A DNA stretch of 32,195 nucleotides from an uncultured Faecalitalea sp. (GCA_946408025.1 CAMJQJ010000016.1:1-32195), one strand, 5' to 3'. Counted from the stretch's first letter, positions 7,170 to 15,608 are shown. The notes: generated by a model not told the origin, from the sequence alone. Program-made: numbers and translations.

Positions 7170-8426
7170 ATGATCTTAGAACAAATTGATAAAGAACTAT
7201 TAGCTATGGCAGAAGAATCTGATTCTGTATTAAAAGATATTTACCAAAATATTGATGATATATGTTTACATAATTCAAATCGCATCTTATCTGCATTTAT
7301 CGAAAATCAAGTATCTTACTCCGATTTTGCAGACATTAATGGATATGGAAATTATGATGAAGGACGTGACAAGATCGAAAAGATCTTCGCAACTGTATTA
7401 GGATGTGAAGATGCATTGGTCCGCCCACAAATCATGAGTGGAACCAATGCTATTTACTTAACTTTATCCGCTTTGCTAAAACACGGAGATACAATGATTT
7501 CAATTTCTGGATCTCCTTATGACTCATTACAAGAAATGATAGGTATCATCGGTGAATCTACCCAATCTCTAAAGGCAAATGGTGTCAAATATGAGCAAAT
7601 TGATTTAGTAAATGATGATTTCGATGATGACAAGATCATAGAACGTGTAAAACAAGGAAATGTGAAGCTAATTGAAATTCAAAGATCAAGAGGATACTCT
7701 CATCGTTTATCTTTAACTATCGCAAAACTTGATAGAATCATCAAAAAAATTAAAGAAATAGATTCAGAAGTCATCATCATGGTTGATAACTGTTATGGTG
7801 AACTGGTTGAAAAAGTAGAGCCTGGACACATTGGTGCGGATGTTGTTGTTGGATCTTTGATGAAAAATCTTGGTGGAGGGATCGCATCCACAGGTGGATA
7901 TGTCGCCGGTAACGCTAAATTAATTCATATGGTAGCTGAAAGGCTTACTGCACCTGGTATTGGAAAAGACCTCGGAGCAAACTTTAATTTAAATAATTCT
8001 TTCTTCAAAGGTATTTTTATGGCTCCTAGCGCTGTAAGAAGTGCACTTAAAACAGCTGTATTTACAGCCTATATGTTAGAAAAGTTAGGTTATAAAAATG
8101 TATCGCCTGCTTATAACGAAGAAAGGACCGATATTATCCAGACCTTGGAATTAGAAACTAAAGATAATCTGGTTAACTTTACACAAGGAATTCAAGAAAC
8201 AAGTCCTATTGATTCATTTGTTCGTGTCTTACCAGCACCGATGCCAGGTTACCCATTTGATGAAGTTATGGCTGCCGGAAGTTTTACACAGGGAAGCACG
8301 ATTGAATTAAGCGCCGATGCCCCTGTAGTAGAACCATATACTTTATATATGCAAGGTGGATTAAGCTTAGAATACGGGAAACTTTCAATTTTATTAGCAT
8401 TAACAAATATGAAAAAGGCAAAATAA
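7170..8426 (+). CDS. YnbB-type PLP-dependent enzyme (methionine gamma-lyase-like family)
   Basis: 418-residue fold-type I PLP enzyme of the family annotated as methionine gamma-lyase-like or aluminium resistance protein (B. subtilis YnbB). Seen: the cofactor phosphate region MSGTNAIYLTLSALL (89-103), VDNCYGE with Asp206, and the probable Schiff-base Lys232 in VGSLMKNLGGGIASTGGY. The physiological substrate of the family is not settled. The ATG at 7170 has AGGAGG seven bases upstream, and TATAAT at 7133-7138 is a likely -10 with a poor -35. It is a single-gene unit closed by a strong terminator. Confidence 0.88.
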   Translation: MILEQIDKELLAMAEESDSVLKDIYQNIDDICLHNSNRILSAFIENQVSYSDFADINGYGNYDEGRDKIEKIFATVLGCEDALVRPQIMSGTNAIYLTLSALLKHGDTMISISGSPYDSLQEMIGIIGESTQSLKANGVKYEQIDLVNDDFDDDKIIERVKQGNVKLIEIQRSRGYSHRLSLTIAKLDRIIKKIKEIDSEVIIMVDNCYGELVEKVEPGHIGADVVVGSLMKNLGGGIASTGGYVAGNAKLIHMVAERLTAPGIGKDLGANFNLNNSFFKGIFMAPSAVRSALKTAVFTAYMLEKLGYKNVSPAYNEERTDIIQTLELETKDNLVNFTQGIQETSPIDSFVRVLPAPMPGYPFDEVMAAGSFTQGSTIELSADAPVVEPYTLYMQGGLSLEYGKLSILLALTNMKKAK

Positions 8427-8427
8427 A

Positions 8428-8462
8428 GGAAGCTGTTGGAAATTTCTAACAGCTTCCTTTTT
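8428..8462. terminator. Bidirectional terminator between ynbB-like gene and SDR gene
   Basis: Ten-pair perfect stem GGAAGCTGTT / AACAGCTTCC with ten-base loop and T-rich flanks on both strands (TTTTT rightward, TTTATTTT leftward). Its right arm encodes the last codons of the leftward SDR gene. Confidence 0.9.
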
Positions 8463-9192
8463 GTCCTCCATCGATACGAATAACAGTATTATTGATAAAA
8501 TTTGCTTCATCACTAATCAAAAATTTAACTAAATAAGCAACCTCTTTAGGATCCCCATATCGATTGACCATTATCTTTTCTACTTCCTCTTTTAAAAATT
8601 CTTCATCATATCCATCAAGTTCATTTTCTGTCCCGATAAATCCAGGTGCAATACAGTTTACATTCACATATGGTGCAAACTCAAAAGCTAAGTTATGTGT
8701 CAAAGATATCAAAGCTGCTTTTGAAGCATCATAATCAATGCACATAGGATAATATGTATTGATTCCATTGGTGGAAGAAATATTGATGATTCTTCCATAT
8801 TCTTTCTCTAACATATGTTTATAAACTCTTTTTGCACAATTAAAAGAACCCACTACATTAACATCCAAAGTTTTTTTAAATTCTTCATTTGTTTTTAAAT
8901 GGAATAAATTGGATAAATCAATTGCAGCATTATTAATAAGGATATCAACCCCACCTAATTTTTCTTCAATTTCTGTAACCATTTGATTTACCTGTTCTAC
9001 ATTCGATACATCAGCGCAAATCGTTATACAACGAACAGAATATGTATTAATGATTTCTTCTTTTAATTTTTTGGCTGCTTCATGGGAAGTCAAATAATTG
9101 ATCACAATATCATAATGGTTTTTTGCCAGTTCCAAGGCAATGGCTTTTCCAATACCTTGAGCTCCTCCAGTAATAAGTACAACTTTATTCAT
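8446..9192 (-). CDS. SDR-family oxidoreductase, FabG-like
   Basis: Classical short-chain dehydrogenase of 248 residues. NAD(P) motif TGGAQGIG at 8-15, NNAA at 87-90, catalytic Ser139/140, Tyr154 and Lys158 in YDASK, and the PGFIGTE loop after the active site. It is likely a 3-oxoacyl reductase or a sugar/alcohol dehydrogenase; being outside the fab operon, it cannot be assigned as the elongation FabG. The start at 9192 is dictated by the Rossmann strand (NKVVLITGG), but the upstream bases are a pyrimidine-rich terminator tail with no Shine-Dalgarno. Confidence 0.88.
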   Translation of the reverse strand: MNKVVLITGGAQGIGKAIALELAKNHYDIVINYLTSHEAAKKLKEEIINTYSVRCITICADVSNVEQVNQMVTEIEEKLGGVDILINNAAIDLSNLFHLKTNEEFKKTLDVNVVGSFNCAKRVYKHMLEKEYGRIINISSTNGINTYYPMCIDYDASKAALISLTHNLAFEFAPYVNVNCIAPGFIGTENELDGYDEEFLKEEVEKIMVNRYGDPKEVAYLVKFLISDEANFINNTVIRIDGGQKGSC

Positions 9193-9195
9193 AGG

Positions 9196-9223
9196 TAAAA
9201 AAGAAAGAGCTTATTAAGCTCTT
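9196..9223 (-). terminator. efp terminator
   Basis: Stem AAGAGCTT / AAGCTCTT with three-base loop, followed by TCTTTTTT on the minus strand. The stem spans the efp stop codon, and the T-run ends four bases before the next gene's ATG. Confidence 0.8.
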
Positions 9224-9771
9224 CCTGCATATTTTCCATCTGTTGAGAATACAACAATTTTTTCTCCTGGTTCAATAAATTGAGGAACTCTTAATGATAA
9301 ACCAGTTTCTGTTACTGCATCTTTTGTCTGATTTGATGGTGCCCCTTTGATAGCCGCATCCGTTTCTGTAATCGTCAACTCAACTTTTTCTGGTACTGAA
9401 ACAGATAACAACAATCCTTCAAAGAACATTAGCTGAACTTCTGCACCTTCAACAATAAAGTATTTGTTAAAACCTACCTGATCTTCAGTTAATTCATATG
9501 TATCATATGTTTCCATGTCCATAAAATAATATGTTGAATCTGCCTGATATGAATATTGAGCTGATTTTTTAGAAATATTAGCTTGTTCGAATTTAGTTGA
9601 GGCATTGAAATTTCTTTCTTGTGTATTGCCTGTCTTTAAATTCTTCATTTTTGTTTTTAAAATTGCAGCCCCTTTTCCAGGCTTAACATGTTGGAAATCT
9701 AATACTTGCCAAGGATCTCCATCAACTATCAAAGTTAATCCAGTTCTAAAATCACCTGCTGAAATTGCCAT
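9214..9771 (-). CDS. efp: Elongation factor P
   Basis: Ribosome-binding factor that relieves stalling at proline runs. 185 residues in three beta-barrel domains: KOW-like N-domain with the loop PGKGAA (Lys33 at the tip, the residue modified in many bacteria), then two OB-type domains ending in the family signature around GLSLRVPQFIEPGEKIVVFSTDGKYAGRA. Start at 9771 has AGGAGA nine bases upstream. Own promoter and terminator, so probably monocistronic. Confidence 0.96.
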   Translation of the reverse strand: MAISAGDFRTGLTLIVDGDPWQVLDFQHVKPGKGAAILKTKMKNLKTGNTQERNFNASTKFEQANISKKSAQYSYQADSTYYFMDMETYDTYELTEDQVGFNKYFIVEGAEVQLMFFEGLLLSVSVPEKVELTITETDAAIKGAPSNQTKDAVTETGLSLRVPQFIEPGEKIVVFSTDGKYAGRA

Positions 9772-9816
9772 AGTTATCTCTCCTACACTTTCTATTTATA
9801 TGTTCTTACACGCTTA

Positions 9817-9845
9817 ATTGTATCAGTTTTGATAAACATCCTCAA
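9817..9845 (-). promoter_or_regulatory. efp promoter
   Basis: -10 TACAAT (9817-9822) with an extended TGA just before it, 17-base spacer, weak -35 TTGAGG (9840-9845). The TG extension compensates for the weak -35. Confidence 0.7.
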
Positions 9846-9852
9846 GATTTTA

Positions 9853-11082
9853 TCAGAATATCGTCAAGCGCTCATCTTCTTTATGCGATTTGATATATTT
9901 GCTCCATTTTATATAACCATATGTCGTATTTGTAAAATATCCTAACTTTAAGATCAACAATACATATTGTCCTGAGATAATATTAATAATTGCCTCTAAA
10001 GCAGCACAGATATACCACGCGATCCACTGTTCCCTGAATCTAAAGAAGATAAACAAGCCGTTCGCGATACCCACTGCTGAAGCACATGCATCTATATAAA
10101 TAATTGCTGTTTCTATTGATTTATTATTATAAAAATCTGTTGCAATATCCAATCCACTAATCAAATATCCAACAACGAAAGTCCATAAAACAATTCCAAC
10201 GATAACTAATATTTCTTGCCAGCCTTTTAAACGTCTAACAACAGTTAGCTCGTCTTCATCTTCATCCTTATGTCTTGACCAGTTGATATAACTAATAATA
10301 TCTATAGGCAACCAGAAGAACAGTGTTGTTGCCATGGTTGCGAATCGATACATTAATACAACACACATTGCAATCTCAACTATTTCAACTAGTACAGATA
10401 CGAGGAAATTGTACCTTGATTGTTTTGAAATCAAAAGTTCACAAAGAATATTTAAGAAAGTATCCAACAAATATAGCAACATAATGATGATACCATTTAC
10501 ACCATTCGCACTTTCTTCTGGGAAAAGAACAGAGAATATCGTTGCCAAAACCATGATTGACATAAACCATGATTTTTCATAAGTTGTAAACTGTCTTGAG
10601 AATAACATCATTATCAAAAGAGACAATGCCAATATCACGGATGCATTGGCAAAATTAAAGATTGGCATAGTCTGATTAGCCATAACCTGTTGATAAGCCT
10701 CTTCTAGTTCTTTTTTATTAACATCCTGATGATCAAAATAGAGTACAGTTCCATTTTGTGTTTTAAACTCATACCCCGTGATTTCTTTAGTCTCTAACTT
10801 TTCATACTCGTCATATGAGTAAGTTATTATCATTTCTTTATCGCCTGCTCGGTAGGTAACATCACAAATCGTATCTTCCTCGCCATCGTAGTCTTCCATC
10901 TCAAAATCTCTTGTCATTTCTACAGTCTGGACAAACGAAAATGAACCTACACTTGAATTGACTTTAGAAAATCCTAGGCCATATGAGACCAATGAACCTA
11001 CGATCAACAAAACCAATACAATAATTTCTGCTGACCTTAACTTCCTATTAGGTTCAATGTTTTTTTGAAAAAATTTAATCAT
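9853..11082 (-). CDS. PnuC-like nicotinamide riboside/vitamin transporter with N-terminal outside domain
   Basis: 409-residue membrane protein. The C-terminal two-thirds (about 170-409) has seven or so hydrophobic segments and PnuC-type features: NGLFIFFRFREQWIAWYICAA near 341-361 and TTYGYIKWSKYIK at the end. PnuC proteins facilitate uptake of nicotinamide riboside or related vitamins, trapped by cytosolic kinases. Unusual here: an extra N-terminal helix (about 19-38) followed by about 105 acidic, soluble residues (40-143) before the next helix, roughly doubling the usual length. The start at 11082 is supported by AAGGGAG upstream and by a promoter at 11132-11160, which excludes an upstream ATG at 11148. 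Confidence 0.75.
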   Translation of the reverse strand: MIKFFQKNIEPNRKLRSAEIIVLVLLIVGSLVSYGLGFSKVNSSVGSFSFVQTVEMTRDFEMEDYDGEEDTICDVTYRAGDKEMIITYSYDEYEKLETKEITGYEFKTQNGTVLYFDHQDVNKKELEEAYQQVMANQTMPIFNFANASVILALSLLIMMLFSRQFTTYEKSWFMSIMVLATIFSVLFPEESANGVNGIIIMLLYLLDTFLNILCELLISKQSRYNFLVSVLVEIVEIAMCVVLMYRFATMATTLFFWLPIDIISYINWSRHKDEDEDELTVVRRLKGWQEILVIVGIVLWTFVVGYLISGLDIATDFYNNKSIETAIIYIDACASAVGIANGLFIFFRFREQWIAWYICAALEAIINIISGQYVLLILKLGYFTNTTYGYIKWSKYIKSHKEDERLTIF

Positions 11083-11102
11083 ACATTTAAAACTCCCTTC
11101 AT
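11079..11102 (-). CDS. Possible leader mini-ORF before pnuC
   Basis: ATG at 11102 with AGGAAAG nine bases upstream opens a seven-codon frame (MKGVLNV) whose TGA overlaps the pnuC ATG as ATGA. It could couple translation to pnuC, or be chance: the pnuC ribosome site lies inside it. Confidence 0.3.
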   Translation of the reverse strand: MKGVLNV

Positions 11103-11131
11103 ATAAAAACTCTTTCCTAAAACGCGTGCTT

Positions 11132-11160
11132 ATTATAATAAATTTCATACATTTTGTAAA
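11132..11160 (-). promoter_or_regulatory. pnuC-like gene promoter
   Basis: -35 TTTACA (11155-11160), 17-base spacer, -10 TATAAT (11132-11137). It predicts a leader of about 45 bases before the ATG at 11082. Confidence 0.78.
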
Positions 11161-11300
11161 TTTGTATTGATTTCATTTCTTTTTGACAAGTTTAAACAAA
11201 AAAAACAATCACTTTTTATATTAATCAAATCTTAATATTCTCTATTCCGTTTTTTGTTACAATAAGAATGATAAAAACAAATATTAAAAGGATGGATATC

Positions 11301-12122
11301 ATGAATGCTATAGAAATAACTAATTTAACCAAAAATTATGGTAAATTTACAGCAGTAAACAATATATCTTTAAAAGTTAAACAAGGAGAAATCGTTGGTT
11401 TTGTAGGAAAAAACGGTGCTGGAAAAACAACCACAATTCGCTGCATGCTCGACTTTTTAAAACCAACAAAAGGGAAAATTTTTATTAATGGATTAGATGC
11501 TTCTAATAAAAGTGATACCATAAAAACTTTTTTAGGTTACATGCCTAGTGATACAAGCTTCTATGAAACTATAAGATGTATTGATATTTTTAAATTGTCT
11601 TGTGACGTTTCAAAGACTTCAAGAGAAAAAATTTTTTCTTTATGTAATTATTTTGAGTTAGATCCTCATAAAAAATTTAAAGATCTAAGTTTAGGGAATA
11701 AAAAGAAAGTATCAATCATTCAATCATTATTAAAAGATCCTAGTATATTGATTCTTGATGAGCCAACAAGCGGTTTAGACCCTTTGATGCAAAAGAAATT
11801 TTTTGATTTATTACTTGATTTAAAAAAGCAAAACAAAACAGTTTTTCTTTCATCTCACAATTTAGCAGACATTCAAAAATATTGTGATCGAGTTCTGATC
11901 ATTAAAGATGGAGTAATTGTCGAAGACATGAACATGAAAGACATTCTTACTTCTTTAAAACAAATTGTCACATATAAAACAAAAGACGGAAAAGAAGTCA
12001 GCTTCGAAAACAATGATGATACCAATACACTGATAAAAAAATTATCTCTGTTAAATTTAGAAAGTCTTGAAATTCGATACACTAGCGTAGAAGATGAGTT
12101 CATCAAGTATTATGAAGGGTGA
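11301..12122 (+). CDS. ABC-2 type exporter, ATP-binding protein
   Basis: 273-residue nucleotide-binding subunit. Walker A GKNGAGKTT at 36-44, Walker B ILILDEP at 149-155, H-loop SSHNLAD. The signature is degenerate: LSLGNKKK instead of LSGGQ. The C-terminal 60 residues extend past the core, as in BcrA/CcmA-like exporters. The ATG at 11301 is chosen for the AAAGGA site eight bases upstream; an ATG at 11268 lacks one. Its stop overlaps the ribosome site of the permease gene. A likely -10 (TACAAT, 11258-11263) has a poor -35. The exported substrate is unknown. Confidence 0.88.
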   Translation: MNAIEITNLTKNYGKFTAVNNISLKVKQGEIVGFVGKNGAGKTTTIRCMLDFLKPTKGKIFINGLDASNKSDTIKTFLGYMPSDTSFYETIRCIDIFKLSCDVSKTSREKIFSLCNYFELDPHKKFKDLSLGNKKKVSIIQSLLKDPSILILDEPTSGLDPLMQKKFFDLLLDLKKQNKTVFLSSHNLADIQKYCDRVLIIKDGVIVEDMNMKDILTSLKQIVTYKTKDGKEVSFENNDDTNTLIKKLSLLNLESLEIRYTSVEDEFIKYYEG

Positions 12123-12127
12123 TTTAT

Positions 12128-12931
12128 ATGAGTAACATTAGACATTTATTTTTGTTTCAATTAAAGATGAAAATCAAATCCATTTCTATATGGTCATTAA
12201 TAATGTTTGGCATCATGTCAATGTATATGTTCTTTTTTTCAACAATGCAGGAAATGGCACAAGTAAAATTTGAGATGCTGCCTACAGAATATTTACAACT
12301 TGTCGGAGTCAGTGACATGGCACAAATGAGCAATTATGTAAACTTTTTTGGAATGATATTAAACATCTTAGTTATCATTATCTCAATTTATGCCATTACC
12401 ACAGGAATCAATCTAATATTAAAAGAAGAAAAAGATAAAACTATAGAATATTTATATTCACTGTCAGTTACTAGAAAACAAATTTATATTTCAAAACTCT
12501 TGATTGGTTTTCTTTCTATCTTTATGGCTGTATTTGCTGCCTCAATTGCAGGAATTCTTTTTGGATATATCGTAGGTGATAACACTTTTGATTTAGTTAA
12601 AATGTTCTCTATTATCAAAATCACCGGATTCGTTCCTTTTTTCTTTCTCAGCCTTGGTTTATTCATGTCAGCCTTAAGCACTAAACATTCTAGTGCAAGC
12701 CTAGGTTGTGGAATTGTTATGATTTCATATATGTTAGGATATCTTGGTAAGATTCTCGAAGACAAAGCCGACTTTTTAAAATATTTTAGTCCTTTTGAAC
12801 TTTTATCACCTACAAACGCTGAATCTTTATCTAATGAAACACTAATAGCATTCTTGATCATTATAGTCATTAGCATCATCTTACTCATTCTGTCTTCTTT
12901 CACATATAAAAATCGTGATTATAATCTATAA
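12128..12931 (+). CDS. ABC-2 type exporter, permease
   Basis: 267-residue membrane protein with about six hydrophobic helices, matching ABC-2 permeases (YhaP/BcrB-like shape): helix at 20-42, then after a loop ILNILVIIISIYAIT, the cytosolic EEKDKTIEYLYSLSVTRKQIYISK coupling segment, and four further helices. The EEKDKTIEYLYSLPVTR-type motif is characteristic of this family. I use the ATG at 12128, eight bases after GAAGGG; a GTG at 12119 is too close to that site. Together with the upstream ATPase it forms one two-gene exporter. Antibiotic or peptide self-protection is a common role, unproven here. Confidence 0.87.
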   Translation: MSNIRHLFLFQLKMKIKSISIWSLIMFGIMSMYMFFFSTMQEMAQVKFEMLPTEYLQLVGVSDMAQMSNYVNFFGMILNILVIIISIYAITTGINLILKEEKDKTIEYLYSLSVTRKQIYISKLLIGFLSIFMAVFAASIAGILFGYIVGDNTFDLVKMFSIIKITGFVPFFFLSLGLFMSALSTKHSSASLGCGIVMISYMLGYLGKILEDKADFLKYFSPFELLSPTNAESLSNETLIAFLIIIVISIILLILSSFTYKNRDYNL

Positions 12932-12945
12932 AAAAATCCACCAAA

Positions 12946-13761
12946 TTATATATTTAATAACCCTATTGAGATCATGATCAAAACAAAGGTCATGATCATT
13001 TCTTTATTTATAATCTCTTTAAAGAAAAAATAGCCACATAAACTAATCGTTACTATTGTCGCCATTGAATACGTTGGATACACGACAATAGAAGGTAAAC
13101 GATTCAAAGACATCAATAAAAAGTATGACGAAAAATAATTAGGAATACCAATCATAAAACCATAAAGCAACTCTTTTCTAGTTATATTTTGCTTCTTTAC
13201 CAACATCAAGATGAAACTAAATATCGCTGCAGCCAAAAAAGAAATAAAGAAATACTCACTTGCCAAATCTACTTCACCATAGAATTGATAAATCTTGTTC
13301 ATCGTATCACCTAAACCACTAATGAGCATGAAAAGCAATAAGATAAACCCTAATTTGAAATTAATTTTCGATTGATAAAAAAACAAACACATCGATATAA
13401 AAGATAAAAACATTCCAAATAACTGAAGCCAAGTTGGCATCTCATTAAAAACCAGCATTGAAAACATTAATGGAACAAACACCCCTAAACGCCCGTATAA
13501 ACTTGTTAAAGCAACTCCATTCAGTTTCATACTTAATTGCATAAAAAATAAACCAGAAATTAAGAGAAAACCATTTAACAGCCCTAAAGTTAATGTGATT
13601 TTTTCATAGTATATCGTTTGTACAAAAAATAAAGATAAAAAGGCACACACGATATAGTTACAAAAAAATTTCCCATATAGACTATGCCTCTGGGTATTAC
13701 TAAAGCGCAAAGAAATTGAGACAGTGGTGCTACTTAAAATCGCCAAAACAAGAAAAATCAT
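12946..13761 (-). CDS. DMT/EamA-like transporter
   Basis: 271 residues with ten predicted membrane helices and very short loops, the layout of the drug/metabolite transporter superfamily. The first half ends near TWLQLFGMFLSFISMCLFFY; the second repeats the pattern, with PSIVVYPTYSMATIV matching the P-x-x-x-x-x-P type helix of EamA domains. The AAGGAG site is just upstream of 13761. It starts 25 bases after the anion permease gene and is probably cotranscribed. Substrate unknown. Its stop lies 14 bases from the convergent ABC permease and no terminator is visible. Confidence 0.78.
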   Translation of the reverse strand: MIFLVLAILSSTTVSISLRFSNTQRHSLYGKFFCNYIVCAFLSLFFVQTIYYEKITLTLGLLNGFLLISGLFFMQLSMKLNGVALTSLYGRLGVFVPLMFSMLVFNEMPTWLQLFGMFLSFISMCLFFYQSKINFKLGFILLLFMLISGLGDTMNKIYQFYGEVDLASEYFFISFLAAAIFSFILMLVKKQNITRKELLYGFMIGIPNYFSSYFLLMSLNRLPSIVVYPTYSMATIVTISLCGYFFFKEIINKEMIMTFVLIMISIGLLNI

Positions 13762-13786
13762 AAAGCTCTCCTTTTTTCACGCCATA

Positions 13787-14899
13787 TTATATGAACTTAA
13801 CGAACAGAAAAAGTATCAAGAGAATGAAAAAATTCAATATTGTAAAATACAAAAAGAAAGTTTTTGACTTACAGTGAGTTGATCTCAAGTAAAATTTAAT
13901 TGTTATCAAGCTTGCCAAAGAAGCAATAGGTGTACCCAAACCTCCAATATTTACCCCTAACAAAAGATCATGAGCATTTTCTGTAAAATTAGATAACAAA
14001 ATTGCTGCTGGAACATTGCTAAAAATTTGCGATGCTAAAACAGAAGTCATCAATGCATCTTTTTCCATCCAGGACTGCAAAACATTTCGTACAGAATCCA
14101 GATTTGACATATTCCCTGCAAAGATAAAGAAAAAAACAAATGTTAACAATAATATATAATCTACTCTTTTAAACAATTCTCGATCAAGAAAAAAGATAAC
14201 ACCTACTACAATGAAAAGTAAAACCAAATGAGGCAATACATGAAATACAGTCAACAAACATAATATAAATAGGCCTAACAAAACTTTTAGTTCCATCTTA
14301 TTACTGATTGAAAGTTTTTCTGGAAAGTGGATTTGAATATTCCTATTTTTGCATAAAATCGAAAATACCCCCAATATGATCAAGCTAAGTAAAGAAATTG
14401 GAATCATGGTCACAAAGAAATTCATCATATCCAATTTAAAAAAACCACATAAATATATATTCTGAGGATTACCAATCGGTGTTGCCATACTCCCTAAATT
14501 TGCGGCAATTGTCTGCAACACCAAAACGGGAATGATTCTTTTTTCCTCTTTTGCCATTTGCAGAATTGAAATAGTAAATGGTACAAAAGTAATTAATGCC
14601 ACATCATTGGTTATAAGCATTGCAGCAAAAAAAGGTGCAATTATTAAAATAATCTGCAAAATACGTAAACTTCGATTCCCTGATAATAAAGTTTGAGCCA
14701 AACTTTCAAATACCCCACATTTTTGAATACCTGCGATAATGATCATCAAACAAAACAATAAACTTAATGTTCTGATATCTATGTAATTTATATATTCTAT
14801 AGATAGCGGAACAAAGAAAGAAGAAATTATAGCTGCAATTGCAGCTACGATCAAAATAATTTCAGATTTTATCCATTGTATAACTACATCTTTTTTCAT
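13787..14899 (-). CDS. CitMHS/ArsB-superfamily anion permease
   Basis: 370 residues, 10-11 membrane helices, ion-transporter superfamily. Family-type sequence: ITNDVALITFVPFTI near 95-110 (the N-D-V helix hairpin of YbiR/ArsB-like carriers), NLGSMATPIGNPQN near 145-158, and the C-terminal repeat SNVPAAILLSN with GGLGTPIASLASLI. The substrate could be a di/tricarboxylate or inorganic anion; it is not near the arsenic genes, so an arsenite role is not implied. AGAGGGGA lies six bases upstream of the start. First gene of a two-gene unit with the DMT transporter. Confidence 0.82.
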   Translation of the reverse strand: MKKDVVIQWIKSEIILIVAAIAAIISSFFVPLSIEYINYIDIRTLSLLFCLMIIIAGIQKCGVFESLAQTLLSGNRSLRILQIILIIAPFFAAMLITNDVALITFVPFTISILQMAKEEKRIIPVLVLQTIAANLGSMATPIGNPQNIYLCGFFKLDMMNFFVTMIPISLLSLIILGVFSILCKNRNIQIHFPEKLSISNKMELKVLLGLFILCLLTVFHVLPHLVLLFIVVGVIFFLDRELFKRVDYILLLTFVFFFIFAGNMSNLDSVRNVLQSWMEKDALMTSVLASQIFSNVPAAILLSNFTENAHDLLLGVNIGGLGTPIASLASLITIKFYLRSTHCKSKTFFLYFTILNFFILLILFLFVKFI

Positions 14900-14936
14900 A
14901 TAGTCCCCTCTTCTAAAAAATCAATTAGCAGCATAA

Positions 14937-14966
14937 ATTTTAAAAAATGGCCAAAGACATTGTCAA
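14937..14966 (-). promoter_or_regulatory. Promoter of anion permease/DMT unit
   Basis: -35 TTGACA (14961-14966), 18-base spacer, -10 TAAAAT (14937-14942). Confidence 0.7.
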
Positions 14967-14999
14967 TATGAAAAATCATGCATTTCAAAATTGTCATTT

Positions 15000-15035
15000 A
15001 AAATGAGACTTTCTTTTGTAAAAAAGTCCCATTTT
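15000..15035 (-). terminator. Hairpin after flavin reductase gene
   Basis: Thirteen-pair stem (AAAATGGGACTTT / AAAGTCTCATTTT with one G-T pair), ten bases past the stop at 15045. Only four Ts end the stem, so termination may be incomplete. Confidence 0.6.
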
Positions 15036-15044
15036 AAACAACCA

Positions 15045-15515
15045 TTACTTATCTCGAATTTCTAGTACTTCACCAACAAACATTCTGTGTGGTGCTTCTT
15101 CGGTATAATAGTGTTCAATTATTTCTTTTGGAATATGCTTTAAATCAAGATCTTGGTAATAAATTTTTTTACATACTAAAGTACATTCTGCTTCTTTAAA
15201 GGTGATAGCTTTTCCTAAAAATTCAGGAGTCAATTTTGTCAAAGATAATTTATCTCCATTTCGTTTAGATTTAGTCCCTAATATTTTTAAATCCTCTCTA
15301 TAATCTTCTCCAAAAAAACTAATTGTAAAATAATCATTATCATTCATATATTTATAAGTATATCGACATGGTTTTATATATACAGTAGCACAAGGTTTTG
15401 ACCATAATGTACCTAACCCTCCCCAGGAAATGGTCATTGTATTAAAATCTTTTTTTGTCCCGGCTGTGACAAGTGCCCATTTTTGATCGAATTGTTTAAA
15501 AATATCATAATTCAT
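15045..15515 (-). CDS. Flavin reductase-like FMN-binding protein
   Basis: 156-residue split-barrel flavoprotein of the flavin reductase/flavoredoxin family. WALVTAGTKKDFNTMTISWGG at the start matches the N-terminal FMN-binding region (VTAG...N.MT.SWG), followed by KPCATVYIKPCRYTYKYM and FTISFFGEDYREDLKILGTKS. Such proteins pass electrons from NAD(P)H to free flavin or act as small redox carriers. Start at 15515 has AGGAG upstream. It is divergent from the chromate-transporter genes with overlapping promoter -35 elements, so the two units may be co-controlled. Confidence 0.85.
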   Translation of the reverse strand: MNYDIFKQFDQKWALVTAGTKKDFNTMTISWGGLGTLWSKPCATVYIKPCRYTYKYMNDNDYFTISFFGEDYREDLKILGTKSKRNGDKLSLTKLTPEFLGKAITFKEAECTLVCKKIYYQDLDLKHIPKEIIEHYYTEEAPHRMFVGEVLEIRDK

Positions 15516-15557
15516 AAAACTTCTCCTTCTTTGATTATCTTAATATCTCTAATCCTT

Positions 15558-15586
15558 ATTATATAACGATGATTCATTTTGACCAA
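15558..15586 (-). promoter_or_regulatory. Flavin reductase gene promoter
   Basis: -35 TTGGTC (15581-15586), 17-base spacer, -10 TATAAT (15558-15563). The -35 overlaps that of the divergent chromate-transporter promoter. Confidence 0.72.
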
Positions 15587-15608
15587 TTTGTATAATATTT
15601 TGTATAAT
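15579..15608 (+). promoter_or_regulatory. Chromate transporter gene promoter
   Basis: -35 TTGACC (15579-15584), 18-base spacer, -10 TATAAT (15603-15608). An identical TATAAT lies 12 bases earlier because of the tandem repeat. Confidence 0.7.

Noticed and set aside
11083-11148. Longer N-terminus for the PnuC-like protein
   Set aside because: The upstream ATG lies before the -10 of a near-perfect promoter and has no ribosome site.
13787-14899. Arsenite pump ArsB
   Set aside because: The ArsB/CitMHS superfamily is shared by many anion carriers; the gene is 10 kb from the arsenic operon and lacks an ArsR box.
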